The notes beneath the pieces were generated by a model that saw nothing but the letters and a program-made list of their open reading frames with translations, did not search any database and had not been told where the DNA came from. Positions 1-6,216 of a DNA stretch of 9,589 bases are shown here, piece after piece. This DNA is from an uncultured Oscillospiraceae bacterium (GTDB lineage: Bacteria; Bacillota; Clostridia; Oscillospirales; Oscillospiraceae), in NCBI GenBank assembly GCA_947628975.1, contig CANRBW010000050.1, positions 1-9,589 of the forward strand. Reading direction: 5' to 3'. Position numbers and translations under genes: made by a program. Position 1 is the first letter of the stretch; each line of letters opens with the position of its first letter.

Positions 1-888
1 CCGCTCCGCCCGCCGGGGCGCGGCGGGACCCGCGCCGGTCCTGACCCCCGCCAGCGCGGCGGCGGCCGCGGCGATGTGCTCCGGCGTGGTGCCACAGCAC
101 CCGCCCACGATGGCCGCCCCGGCCTCCACGAGCTGGACCAGTTTTCCGGCGAAGTAGTCCGGCTTGCCCTGGAACGCCACCCGGCGGCCCAGCACGGTGG
201 GATAGCCCGCGTTGGGCATCACCGACAGCGGGGTATCCCCCAGGTCCAGCCCCCGGATGAATTGCAGGAGGTGGTTGGGCCCCGACACGCAGTTGAAGCC
301 CACCGCGTCCACCCCGGGCAGGGCGGCGGCCCGGCGGAACAGGTCCCGGCCGGCGTGGCCCTCCCGGGTGACCCCGTCGTACCCCACCGCGAAGGAGACG
401 ATCAGGAAGGACTCCGGACAGCGGGCCTTGAGGAAGGCGGCCAGCTGGCCGATCCCCTCGTCGGTGGGCAGGGTCTCGGCCAGGAAGCAGGTCACCCCCT
501 GGGCCAGGAACCGCTCCGCCAGCCGGACGTAGATCTCCCCCCGGCCCACGGCCTCCCCGTCGGGGGCGGGGCCCAGGTCGGCGAAGACCAGCGCCCCGTA
601 GGGCTCCGCCGCCTCCCTGGCCAGGCGGCAGGCTGCGGCGATGACCTCCCCGGCCAGCGCCTCCCCGCCCTGGGCCAGGTCGCCGCCCAGGGAGAAGGTG
701 TTGGTCTTCACCGCCCGGCACCCCGCCTCCAGATAGGCCCGGTGGATGGCCAGGACCTCCTGGGGGTGGTCCAGACAGGCCAGCTCGCACCTGGCCTCCG
801 CCCGGCCCGGCAGGGCGGCGTAGCAGGTGCCCATGGCCCCGTCGAACAGCAGGGGCCGCCCCTGGGCCAGTTCCTCCCGCGGGTTCAT
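1..888 (-). CDS. Homocysteine S-methyltransferase domain, 5' part of a probable bifunctional homocysteine methyltransferase/MTHFR (cut by left edge)
   Basis: The first 296 codons are visible and stay open to base 1. The protein starts MNPREELAQGRPLLFDGAMG, the usual opening of a homocysteine S-methyltransferase TIM barrel. The three zinc-binding cysteines are present: Cys200 in GFNCVSGP and Cys264-Cys265 in GGCCGTTPEHI. They would bind homocysteine as a zinc thiolate. The start ATG (886-888) overlaps the metH stop in an ATGA, so the two are probably translationally coupled. In Clostridia this N-terminal domain, with this style of sequence (CELA.LDHP, GFNCVSGP), is typically fused to a C-terminal 5,10-methylenetetrahydrofolate reductase. 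That half would lie off the window, so the fusion is inferred from the family, not seen. Its role would be to supply methyl-THF to MetH or to methylate homocysteine itself. The domain call is firm. A free-standing homocysteine methyltransferase is the alternative. Confidence 0.85.
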   Translation of the reverse strand, partial: MNPREELAQGRPLLFDGAMGTCYAALPGRAEARCELACLDHPQEVLAIHRAYLEAGCRAVKTNTFSLGGDLAQGGEALAGEVIAAACRLAREAAEPYGALVFADLGPAPDGEAVGRGEIYVRLAERFLAQGVTCFLAETLPTDEGIGQLAAFLKARCPESFLIVSFAVGYDGVTREGHAGRDLFRRAAALPGVDAVGFNCVSGPNHLLQFIRGLDLGDTPLSVMPNAGYPTVLGRRVAFQGKPDYFAGKLVQLVEAGAAIVGGCCGTTPEHIAAAAAALAGVRTGAGPAAPRRAER

Positions 889-1391
889 TCTCCCAGCACC
901 TCCCTGGCGATCTCCACCGACCGGCGGGCGTCCTTGGCGTAGTAGTCGGCCCCCATCCGCGCGGCGTACTCCGCCGTCAGCACCGCGCCCCCCACCATCA
1001 CCGCGGGGGGATGGGGCAGGGCCTTCAGCCGCGCGATGGTCTCCTCCATGGCGGGGAGGGTGGTGGTCATCAGGGCGGACAGGCCCACCAGCCTGACCTC
1101 CTCCCGGACCGCCGCCTCCGCCACCGTCTCCGGCGGCACGTCCCGGCCCAGGTCCACCGCCTCGTAGCCGTAGTTCTCCAGCACCGTCTTCACGATGTTC
1201 TTGCCGATGTCGTGGATGTCCCCCCGGACGGTGGCCAGGATCAGCCGCCCCTTCCGCACCGGGGCGGTCCCCCGCTGGGCCACCCGGTCCCGGATCACCC
1301 CGAACACCGCCTGGGCGGCCTGGGCCGCGCTGAGGAGCTGGGGCAAAAAGGCCCGCCCCGCCTCGTAGTCCTCCCCCACCCGGTCCAGGGC
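885..1391 (-). CDS. metH: Cobalamin-binding part of the frame-broken metH
   Basis: This is the downstream frame of the same gene; it has no convincing start or ribosome site of its own. In the reconstructed protein it gives residues 614-781. The helical cap continues with ALDRVGEDYEAGRAFLPQLL, then the Rossmann-like B12 domain carries GDIHDIGKN, the DxHxxG motif whose His673 is the lower axial cobalt ligand. SALMTTTLPAM and VMVGGAVLT follow, both typical of the corrinoid nucleotide-tail pocket. The stop (885-887) overlaps the next gene's ATG. All diagnostic residues are intact and there is no further lesion, which suits a very recent mutation or a sequencing error. Nothing follows the B12 domain: the AdoMet-binding reactivation domain of E. 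coli-type MetH is absent and is supplied by the separate gene upstream. An open frame extends leftwards to an ATG at 1556, but codons upstream of about 1391 are shadow sequence of the first frame. Confidence 0.85.
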   Translation of the reverse strand, partial: ALDRVGEDYEAGRAFLPQLLSAAQAAQAVFGVIRDRVAQRGTAPVRKGRLILATVRGDIHDIGKNIVKTVLENYGYEAVDLGRDVPPETVAEAAVREEVRLVGLSALMTTTLPAMEETIARLKALPHPPAVMVGGAVLTAEYAARMGADYYAKDARRSVEIAREVLGE

Positions 1392-3229
1392 GGGGCCAGC
1401 TCCTCCTCCGTCTCCAGGGCCTGTCTGGCCAGCCGGGCCGCGTCCTCCCGGAGGCCCCGCAGGATGGCCTCGTCCAGGGTGATCTCCCCCCCGGCTCCGG
1501 CGGGGCTCTCCCCGCCGGGGGTCCAGCCGGCGAACCGCGCCACATACCCCGCGCACTCCCTATCCTCCCCGGACAGGGCCCGGAAGGCGGCCACCGCGTC
1601 CATGGTCTCCCGCTGGTTGGGGTTGACGATGGGCAGGCTCAGCCCCGCCCCCAGGGCCTGGACCAGGAAGTTCCGGGTGATGAGGGGGCGGTTGGGTAGG
1701 CCGAAGGAGATGTTGGACACCCCCAGCACCGTCCGCAGTCCCAGCTCCCCGGTCACCGTCCGCACCGCCCTCAGGGTCTCCCCGGCCTGGTCCTGCTGGG
1801 CGGAGACGGTGAGGGTGAGGCAGTCGATCCACACGTCCTCCTTAGGAATGCCACAGGTCAGCGCCGCTTCCAGGATCCGCCGGGCGATGGCCACCCGGCC
1901 CTCCGCGGTCTCCGGGATGCCGTCTTTGTCCAGGCAGAGCCCCACCACGGCGGCGCCGTATTTTCGGACGATGGGCAGCACCCGCTCCAGTGTCTCCCGG
2001 TCCCCGTTGACCGAGTTCACCACCGCCTTGCCGTTGTAGACCCGCAGACCGGCCTCCAGCGCCGCCGGGTCGGAGGAGTCCAGCATGAGGGGCAGGGAGA
2101 CCGCGCTCTGGACGCGCTTGACCACCCTGGGAAGCGTCGCCGCCTCGTCCACGCCGGGACAGCCCACGTTCACATCCAGGAGGTCCGCCCCCGCGTCCTC
2201 CTGCTGGACCGCCAGCTCCAGCACATAGTCCAGATCCCCCGCCAGCAGGGCCTGCTGAAGGCGCTTTTTGCCGGTGGGGTTCACCCGCTCGCCGATGACT
2301 CGCACCCCGTCGATCCGGCAGGGGCGGGCCGGGGTGCACACAAAGCTGGCCGCCTCGTAGACCCGCGCCGCCGGGGCCAGGTCCGCCACCGCCTCCCTCA
2401 GGGCCCGGATGTAGGCCGGGGAGGTGCCGCAGCACCCGCCCAGGAGGGTGGCTCCCGCCTCCACGCAGGGGCGCATGGCGGCGGCGAAGGCCTCCGGCCC
2501 CATGTCGTAGTGGCCGTCGGCCGGGTCGGGGAGGCCGGCGTTGGGCTTGGCGATCACCGGCAGACGGGTGTTCCGGGCCACCTCCGCCACCAGGGGGGCC
2601 AGCCGGTCCGGCCCCAGGGAGCAGTTCAGCCCCACGGCGTCCGCCCCCAGCCCCTCCAGCGTCCTGGCCATGGAGGCCACCGTACAGCCGGTGAAGGTGC
2701 GCCCGTCCTCCTCAAAGGACATGGTGACCAGGACCGGCAGGTCGGTGTTTTCCCGGACCGCCAGCACCGCGGCCTTGGCCTCGTAGAGGTCGGTCATGGT
2801 CTCCACCACCGCCAGGTCCGCCCCGGCGTTTGCCCCGGCCACGGCGATCTCCCGGAACAGGGCGTAGGCCGCCTCAAAGGAGAGGCCGCCCATGGGCTCC
2901 AACAGCTCCCCCAGAGGGCCGATGTCCACCGCCACCCGCGTCCCGGTCCCGGCGGCGGCCGCCCTGGCCGCCGCCACGGCGCCGCCCACCACCTCCTCCA
3001 CCGTCCGGCCCCACCGGGCCAGCTTCCTGGCGTTGGCACCGAAGGTGTTGGCGTAGATCACGCCGCTGCCCGCCTGGATATACTCCCGGTGGATGGCGGC
3101 CAGCGTCTCCGGGTGGTCCAGCCCCCACAGCACCGGCTCCGCCCCGGCGGGGAGCCCCCGCTTTTGCAGCTGGGTGCCCATGGCCCCGTCCAACAGCACC
3201 AGGCCCTCTCGCCCCAAATCAAATGCCAC
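1295..3229 (-). CDS. metH: Cobalamin-dependent methionine synthase, N-terminal part (homocysteine and pterin domains) of a frame-broken metH
   Basis: This is the upstream reading frame of one gene that really spans 885-3229. It starts at a GTG (3227-3229) after a strong GGGAGGAG site and overlaps the preceding activation gene by 11 bases. Residues 1-290 are the homocysteine methyltransferase barrel, with GAMGTQLQKRG near the start and zinc ligands Cys203 (GLNCSLGP) and Cys266-Cys267 (GGCCGTSP). Residues about 305-565 are the pterin (methyl-THF) binding barrel, with VIGERVNPTG, DVNVGCPG, LMLDSSDP and NSVNGD. Residues about 584-613 begin the helical cap of the cobalamin module. After residue 613 the frame is lost in a run of four C (1392-1395 on the plus strand) and about 31 out-of-frame residues follow to a stop at 1295. 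Restoring one base gives a 781-residue protein, close to short MetH proteins that lack the reactivation domain (Thermotoga type). Either the assembly is wrong or the gene is inactive. Confidence 0.9.
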   Translation of the reverse strand: MAFDLGREGLVLLDGAMGTQLQKRGLPAGAEPVLWGLDHPETLAAIHREYIQAGSGVIYANTFGANARKLARWGRTVEEVVGGAVAAARAAAAGTGTRVAVDIGPLGELLEPMGGLSFEAAYALFREIAVAGANAGADLAVVETMTDLYEAKAAVLAVRENTDLPVLVTMSFEEDGRTFTGCTVASMARTLEGLGADAVGLNCSLGPDRLAPLVAEVARNTRLPVIAKPNAGLPDPADGHYDMGPEAFAAAMRPCVEAGATLLGGCCGTSPAYIRALREAVADLAPAARVYEAASFVCTPARPCRIDGVRVIGERVNPTGKKRLQQALLAGDLDYVLELAVQQEDAGADLLDVNVGCPGVDEAATLPRVVKRVQSAVSLPLMLDSSDPAALEAGLRVYNGKAVVNSVNGDRETLERVLPIVRKYGAAVVGLCLDKDGIPETAEGRVAIARRILEAALTCGIPKEDVWIDCLTLTVSAQQDQAGETLRAVRTVTGELGLRTVLGVSNISFGLPNRPLITRNFLVQALGAGLSLPIVNPNQRETMDAVAAFRALSGEDRECAGYVARFAGWTPGGESPAGAGGEITLDEAILRGLREDAARLARQALETEEELAPPWTGWGRTTRRGGPFCPSSSARPRPPRRCSG

Positions 3230-3878
3230 AGCGCTCTCCTCCCTTGCGCAGGGCGCAGTCCTCCCTGCGCCCGCAGTAGTCGCATCCCCGGATCCTGGCC
3301 GCCTGGGGCCGGTCCGCCAGCCCCACCACCGCGGTGACCGACTTGGCCGGACTCAACAGCAGGCTGTCCGTCACCCGGACCCCTGCCCGCCTGGCCGCGT
3401 CCAGGGCGGCGCAGACGGCGGGCTGGAGGGCCAGGGGCAGGTCGCCATAGCCGGGGCTGAACCGGTCGGTGAGATAGGCCCCGGCGAAGCGCGCCCCGAT
3501 CTCCCGCTCCGCCGCGTCGCAGGCGGCCTCCGCCAGCGCCGAGCCGTAGCCGTCCAACAGCACCGCCCTGGCCATATCCCTGGCCTGCCACGCCCGGAGG
3601 AGGGCGTCCAGCTCCGCCCCGGCGGTGCAGACCATCAGCGCCGCCCTCCGGCAGTCGGCCAGCATCCGCTCCGCCGTCCGCCCCGTCAGGGTCACCTCTG
3701 TGCCCCGGAGGGCGATGCCGCCCTCTCCCCGGTCCAGCTCCCAGACCCGCCAGACCCAGCGGGGGGCTAGGCGCCCCTCCACCTCCCCGGCCACCCGCTC
3801 CATCTCCCGGCGCAGGGCCTCCGGCGGCGTCCCCCGGACCCCGGCGTAGCGCAGTGCCTCGTCGATGTCGGCCCTCAT
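3219..3878 (-). CDS. Stand-alone MetH reactivation-domain protein (vitamin B12-dependent methionine synthase activation domain)
   Basis: A 219-residue protein matching the C-terminal activation domain of MetH (Met_synt_B12), encoded as its own gene. The signature R-F-SPGYGDLPLALQ (139-152) corresponds to the AdoMet-binding RxxxGYxxxP motif, and SPAKSVTAVVG (176-186) is the typical C-terminal motif. It would reductively methylate inactive cob(II)alamin on MetH using AdoMet. The start ATG (3876-3878) has AGGAGG six bases upstream; an open extension to 3953 runs back through the promoter and is rejected. The last 21 residues hold four cysteines (199, 202, 208, 217; CX2CX5CX8C), which E. coli MetH lacks at this place; they may bind a metal or FeS cluster or serve redox. 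It is the first gene of the operon and overlaps metH by 11 bases. The same split is known in Thermotoga maritima (TM0268/TM0269). Confidence 0.88.
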   Translation of the reverse strand: MRADIDEALRYAGVRGTPPEALRREMERVAGEVEGRLAPRWVWRVWELDRGEGGIALRGTEVTLTGRTAERMLADCRRAALMVCTAGAELDALLRAWQARDMARAVLLDGYGSALAEAACDAAEREIGARFAGAYLTDRFSPGYGDLPLALQPAVCAALDAARRAGVRVTDSLLLSPAKSVTAVVGLADRPQAARIRGCDYCGRREDCALRKGGERCGI

Positions 3879-3920
3879 GGACGCCCTCCTCTCCGATTTT
3901 CCTATCATGTGACTATGTTG

Positions 3921-3949
3921 AGTATACCATCCCCCGCCCCCGCCGTCAA
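3921..3949 (-). promoter_or_regulatory. Sigma-A promoter of the methionine synthase operon
   Basis: Read on the minus strand: TTGACG (3944-3949), a 17-base spacer, then TATACT (3921-3926) with an extended -10 TGG just before it. Transcription should begin near 3914, leaving a leader of only about 36 bases before the ATG at 3878. That is too short for a SAM or cobalamin riboswitch or a T-box. Confidence 0.8.
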
Positions 3950-4077
3950 CCACGCCCCGCCGCTCCGCCCCTTTTCGGCCAGGTTTTTTCCTCCGCCCCG
4001 CGCGACCGCCCCGGCCCGCCGGCGTCCCAAACTACCGGATGAAGCGATCATCTCAATGGCGCCGACAGATGTGCGCG

Positions 4078-4118
4078 CAAAGAGAGCGGCGGACGACCAA
4101 GTCGCCCGCCACCCTTTG
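4078..4118. terminator. Hairpin downstream of the WYL regulator, possible weak terminator
   Basis: A 10-bp stem with one G-U pair on the minus-strand RNA (4088-4097 with 4101-4110, 3-base loop) is bracketed by a further CAAAG/CTTTG pairing (4078-4082, 4114-4118). It lies about 80 bases past the stop of the WYL gene. There is no proper T-run, only CTCTCTTT on the minus strand, so termination activity is uncertain. The rest of the gap between the operon promoter and the WYL stop (3951-4189) is GC-rich, with short palindromes around the stop (GCCGGTC-A-GACCGGC at 4185-4199) and no gene I can support. Confidence 0.4.
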
Positions 4119-4189
4119 TGTCATCTCTCCCCGCAAGGCCCCGGTCGGTCCGCTTTTGCCGTCTCCGCCGGGCGGATGGCCCGGGCCGG

Positions 4190-5197
4190 TCAGACCGGCT
4201 CCTTTCCCTCCTCGTTGCTCCTCGCCACCTCGGCCAGGCGGCGGGCGTATTCCTCCTTCAGGTCCTTGGGCGCCATCAGGCGCATCCGGCGGCCGTACTG
4301 GAACAGCCAGCCCCAGAAGGGCGGGCTGACCTGCACCGGCACGGTGCACCGGCAGGTCTTGTCGTCCACCCGGACGATGGGCGCGTCCTCCCCGAACCGG
4401 TCCATCACCGGGGCCACCAGGCCGTCGTCAAAGGTCAGGGTCACCACCCGCTCCGGGCCGGAGTACATCTTGAAGGCCCGGTCGGCGTAGGCGGGCACCT
4501 TGGCCCTGGCCCGAATCGCGGCCACCGACACCAGCTCCGGCTCGATCTCGGTCCGCTCCATCCGGTCTATGCGGTACACGCTGGGCCCCTCCCGGTCCGG
4601 AGAGATGGCCATGAGGTAGTATCGGTCCTCCACAAACACCAGCGCCACCGGCTCCACCACATACCGGCGCTTGTCCCGGTGGTAGATCCGCTCCCGCTTC
4701 TCGTTCAGGTCGTAGTAGAAGAACGAGGCCTTCTGCCCCTGGGCAAGGGCCTCGTTGAGGGTGCTGACCGTATAGTACACCGCCTCGTTGCTGTATTTGC
4801 GGGCGTTGAAATGCACCACGCTCTGCTTGAGCAGCTGGGCCCGGTTGCTGCCGCCGAGGGCGGCCACCTTCTCCGCCAGCTCCTCCGTCTTCTTCTCCGT
4901 GATGAACCGGGCGGCCTGGACCGCGTCCATGAGGATACGCAGCTCCGGCACGCTGAAGGAGCGGTCCTCGATGTAATACCCCTTCTGCCGCTGGCAGGTG
5001 ACGGACATCACCTCGTAGCCCTGTTCGTTGAGCAGGGCGATGTCCTTGGCCAGCGTCCGGCGGTCGCAGGAGACCCCCTTGTTCTGTAGATAGGCCAGGA
5101 TGTCCTTGGTCTTCAGGGGATGCTCCTCGTCGGATTCCGCCCGGAGCATCTCCAGCAGGAACAGCATCTTCATTTTTTGCAGCTTTGACTTGGCCAC
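4190..5197 (-). CDS. WYL domain-containing transcriptional regulator with N-terminal HTH
   Basis: A 335-residue DNA-binding regulator. Residues about 5-65 form a winged HTH of the HTH_11/DeoR-like type (LKTKDILAYLQNKG, then CDRRTLAKDIALLNEQGYEV as recognition helix and wing). Residues about 140-205 are the WYL domain; the core VEPVALVFVEDRYYLMAIS (171-189) has RYYL where the family name motif has WYL, followed by YRIDRM. Residues about 228-330 are the C-terminal WCX extension. WYL domains are ligand or nucleic-acid sensors; the ligand here is unknown. The start is GTG (5195-5197) with GGGAGG seven bases upstream. It is a single-gene unit, divergent from the secreted protein gene and preceded by its own promoter and a palindrome that could be its autoregulatory operator. 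Its target is not shown by the sequence; the neighbouring secreted protein is one candidate by position only. Confidence 0.9.
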   Translation of the reverse strand: MAKSKLQKMKMLFLLEMLRAESDEEHPLKTKDILAYLQNKGVSCDRRTLAKDIALLNEQGYEVMSVTCQRQKGYYIEDRSFSVPELRILMDAVQAARFITEKKTEELAEKVAALGGSNRAQLLKQSVVHFNARKYSNEAVYYTVSTLNEALAQGQKASFFYYDLNEKRERIYHRDKRRYVVEPVALVFVEDRYYLMAISPDREGPSVYRIDRMERTEIEPELVSVAAIRARAKVPAYADRAFKMYSGPERVVTLTFDDGLVAPVMDRFGEDAPIVRVDDKTCRCTVPVQVSPPFWGWLFQYGRRMRLMAPKDLKEEYARRLAEVARSNEEGKEPV

Positions 5198-5247
5198 AGT
5201 ATCGCCTCCCGTGGGGATCCAGGCTGTTTTCGTCCTCTTTCGGAAAA

Positions 5248-5276
5248 ATTATACCAAATCTCTCCCGGTCTATCAA
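5248..5276 (-). promoter_or_regulatory. Sigma-A promoter of the WYL regulator gene
   Basis: Minus strand: TTGATA (5271-5276), 17 bases, then TATAAT (5248-5253) with extended TGG before it. The predicted start near 5241 gives a leader of about 44 bases to the GTG at 5197. Confidence 0.8.
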
Positions 5277-5281
5277 ACCCG

Positions 5282-5294
5282 AATTGTCACAATT
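5282..5294. promoter_or_regulatory. Palindromic operator candidate AATTGT-C-ACAATT
   Basis: A perfect 6+1+6 inverted repeat lies five bases upstream of the -35 box of the WYL gene, in otherwise GC-rich DNA. This position suits an activator or an autoregulated repressor. Binding by the WYL protein is only an inference from adjacency. Confidence 0.5.
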
Positions 5295-5383
5295 TCGCGA
5301 CAGCTCCCCCAGACCCACAGCCCGCCCCCAAGCCCCGGCCGCCGGCCCTCTCCCCTCCCTTCTCAAGTTCTCCCGGCAGGAAC

Positions 5384-5515
5384 GTGTACTTTTGCGCAGG
5401 GGCGTTTTGGCGGCCAGATGGCTTCAAATTGGGACCGAAACGGTTGAATAAGGAAGAAATCGGTGGTATACTGGACCCACCGGCCGAGTTGCGAAAAAGT
5501 ACACTTTTTTGCAAC
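5384..5515. repeat. Inverted copies of GTGTACTTTT(G/T)CGCA around the promoter of the secreted-protein gene
   Basis: GTGTACTTTTGCGCA sits at 5384-5398 on the plus strand. A copy with one mismatch in 15 lies on the minus strand at 5490-5504, and that second copy is one half of a near-perfect palindrome (5488-5515, 12-bp stem with one G-U pair and 4-base loop). The promoter at 5444-5472 lies between the copies. They may be operators for one regulator acting at both ends, or pieces of a dispersed palindromic repeat. The other intergenic DNA here (5295-5383) is a C-rich stretch where I see nothing. Confidence 0.55.
5444..5472 (+). promoter_or_regulatory. Sigma-A promoter of the secreted stalk-domain protein gene
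   Basis: Plus strand: TTGAAT (5444-5449), 17 bases, TATACT (5467-5472) with extended TGG. Transcription should start near 5479, giving a leader of about 155 bases that begins almost directly with the 5488-5515 hairpin. Confidence 0.75.
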
Positions 5516-5633
5516 CCCCGCGGCCCTCGCCCCACGCGCGGGGCGGCAGCGGAGCGTGATCGAAGGCCGTGGATACGGCATATCATGGCCCGATGAAAAA
5601 CCCAGTTCAAACCAGAAAGCGGAGGCGGAGAAA

Positions 5634-6089
5634 ATGCGGGACACAGGTTGGAGACAGTGGAAAGGTCTTGTCGCGGGGGGCCTGTTGGCCGTGCTTGCCA
5701 CCGGCCTTTTTGGAACGGCCCTCGCGACCACCGGCAGTCAGTCCGTTGTGGCGGACTACAACAACATCCAGGTCACTCTGGACGGCGAGATCGTCCAACT
5801 GGTGGACGCGAACGGCGCCCCTGTGGAGCCCTTCGCCATCAGCGGCACGACCTACCTCCCCGTTCGGGCCGTGGCCAACGCCCTGGGGCTCAACGTGGGA
5901 TGGGATCAGGAGACTGCCACGGTGGTCCTCACCCGGCCCGAGTCCCAGAGGGCGATCTACATCACCCGCACCGGCAAGAAGTATCACTACGACAGTTCCT
6001 GCAACGGCGGCACCTATTGGGAGGTGCCGTACGATACAGCCATCGGCTTCGGGCTTGAGCCGTGCGAGAAGTGCGTCTTGACCGCCTGA
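5634..6089 (+). CDS. Secreted protein: signal peptide, copper amine oxidase N-terminal (stalk) domain, Ada-like Cys motif
   Basis: A 151-residue exported protein. Residues 1-31 are a signal peptide with a hydrophobic core (GLVAGGLLAVLATGLFG) and a likely cleavage after ALA. Residues about 44-100 are a copper-amine-oxidase N-terminal-like domain (PF07833), with the hallmark GTTYLPVRAVANALG and VGWDQETATVVL; in Firmicutes this fold is a cell-surface or stalk module, not an oxidase. Residues about 108-149 form a short module, YITRTGKKYHYDSSC...GLEPCEKCV, with His118, Cys123, Cys144 and Cys147. It resembles the Ada/micrococcal-nuclease-tail zinc motif (HY..C...A...G..PC..C), and zinc binding is inferred from that. 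The start ATG has GGAGG eight bases upstream; in-frame sequence back to 5463 is promoter and leader. It is a single-gene unit ending at a strong hairpin. Substrate and role are unknown. Confidence 0.85.
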   Translation: MRDTGWRQWKGLVAGGLLAVLATGLFGTALATTGSQSVVADYNNIQVTLDGEIVQLVDANGAPVEPFAISGTTYLPVRAVANALGLNVGWDQETATVVLTRPESQRAIYITRTGKKYHYDSSCNGGTYWEVPYDTAIGFGLEPCEKCVLTA

Positions 6090-6145
6090 GCTCCGCCGCG
6101 CCCCGATCGTCACCCACCCAAACGGCCCTGTGGATCGTGTGCGCG

Positions 6146-6181
6146 CAAAGGCCCTGGAACGCTGCCGTTCCAGGGCCTTTG
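6146..6181. terminator. Bidirectional terminator-type hairpin between convergent genes
   Basis: A perfect 16-bp stem (CAAAGGCCCTGGAACG with its complement) closes a 4-base loop CTGC. It lies 56 bases past the secreted-protein stop and 35 bases past the stop of the convergent methyltransferase-STAS gene. The stem ends in A/T-rich pairs (AAAGG/CCTTT) on both sides, so it can act in both directions, although no long T-run follows. Confidence 0.75.
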
Positions 6182-6216
6182 TCTGCGCGGTTCGCGCGGC
6201 GGGCCTTTGGCCCGCT

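Noticed and set aside
76..942. Long plus-strand open frames opposite the methionine operon (76-942, 1011-2039, 2510-3337 and similar)
   Set aside because: Antisense shadows caused by high GC; they are Gly/Pro/Arg/His-rich, lack ribosome sites and lie opposite well-recognised genes.
1388..1400. Programmed -1 frameshift in metH
   Set aside because: The GCC-CCG context is not an X-XXY-YYZ slippery heptamer, and MetH families are not known to use frameshifting; a base loss or assembly error is simpler.
3219..3953. Longer start for the reactivation protein at 3953
   Set aside because: The extra 25 codons cover the -10 box and leader; the ATG at 3878 has a perfect ribosome site.
5463..5633. Upstream extension of the secreted protein to 5463
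   Set aside because: It would start within the -10 box and run through the hairpin; the ATG at 5634 follows GGAGG and begins a proper signal peptide.
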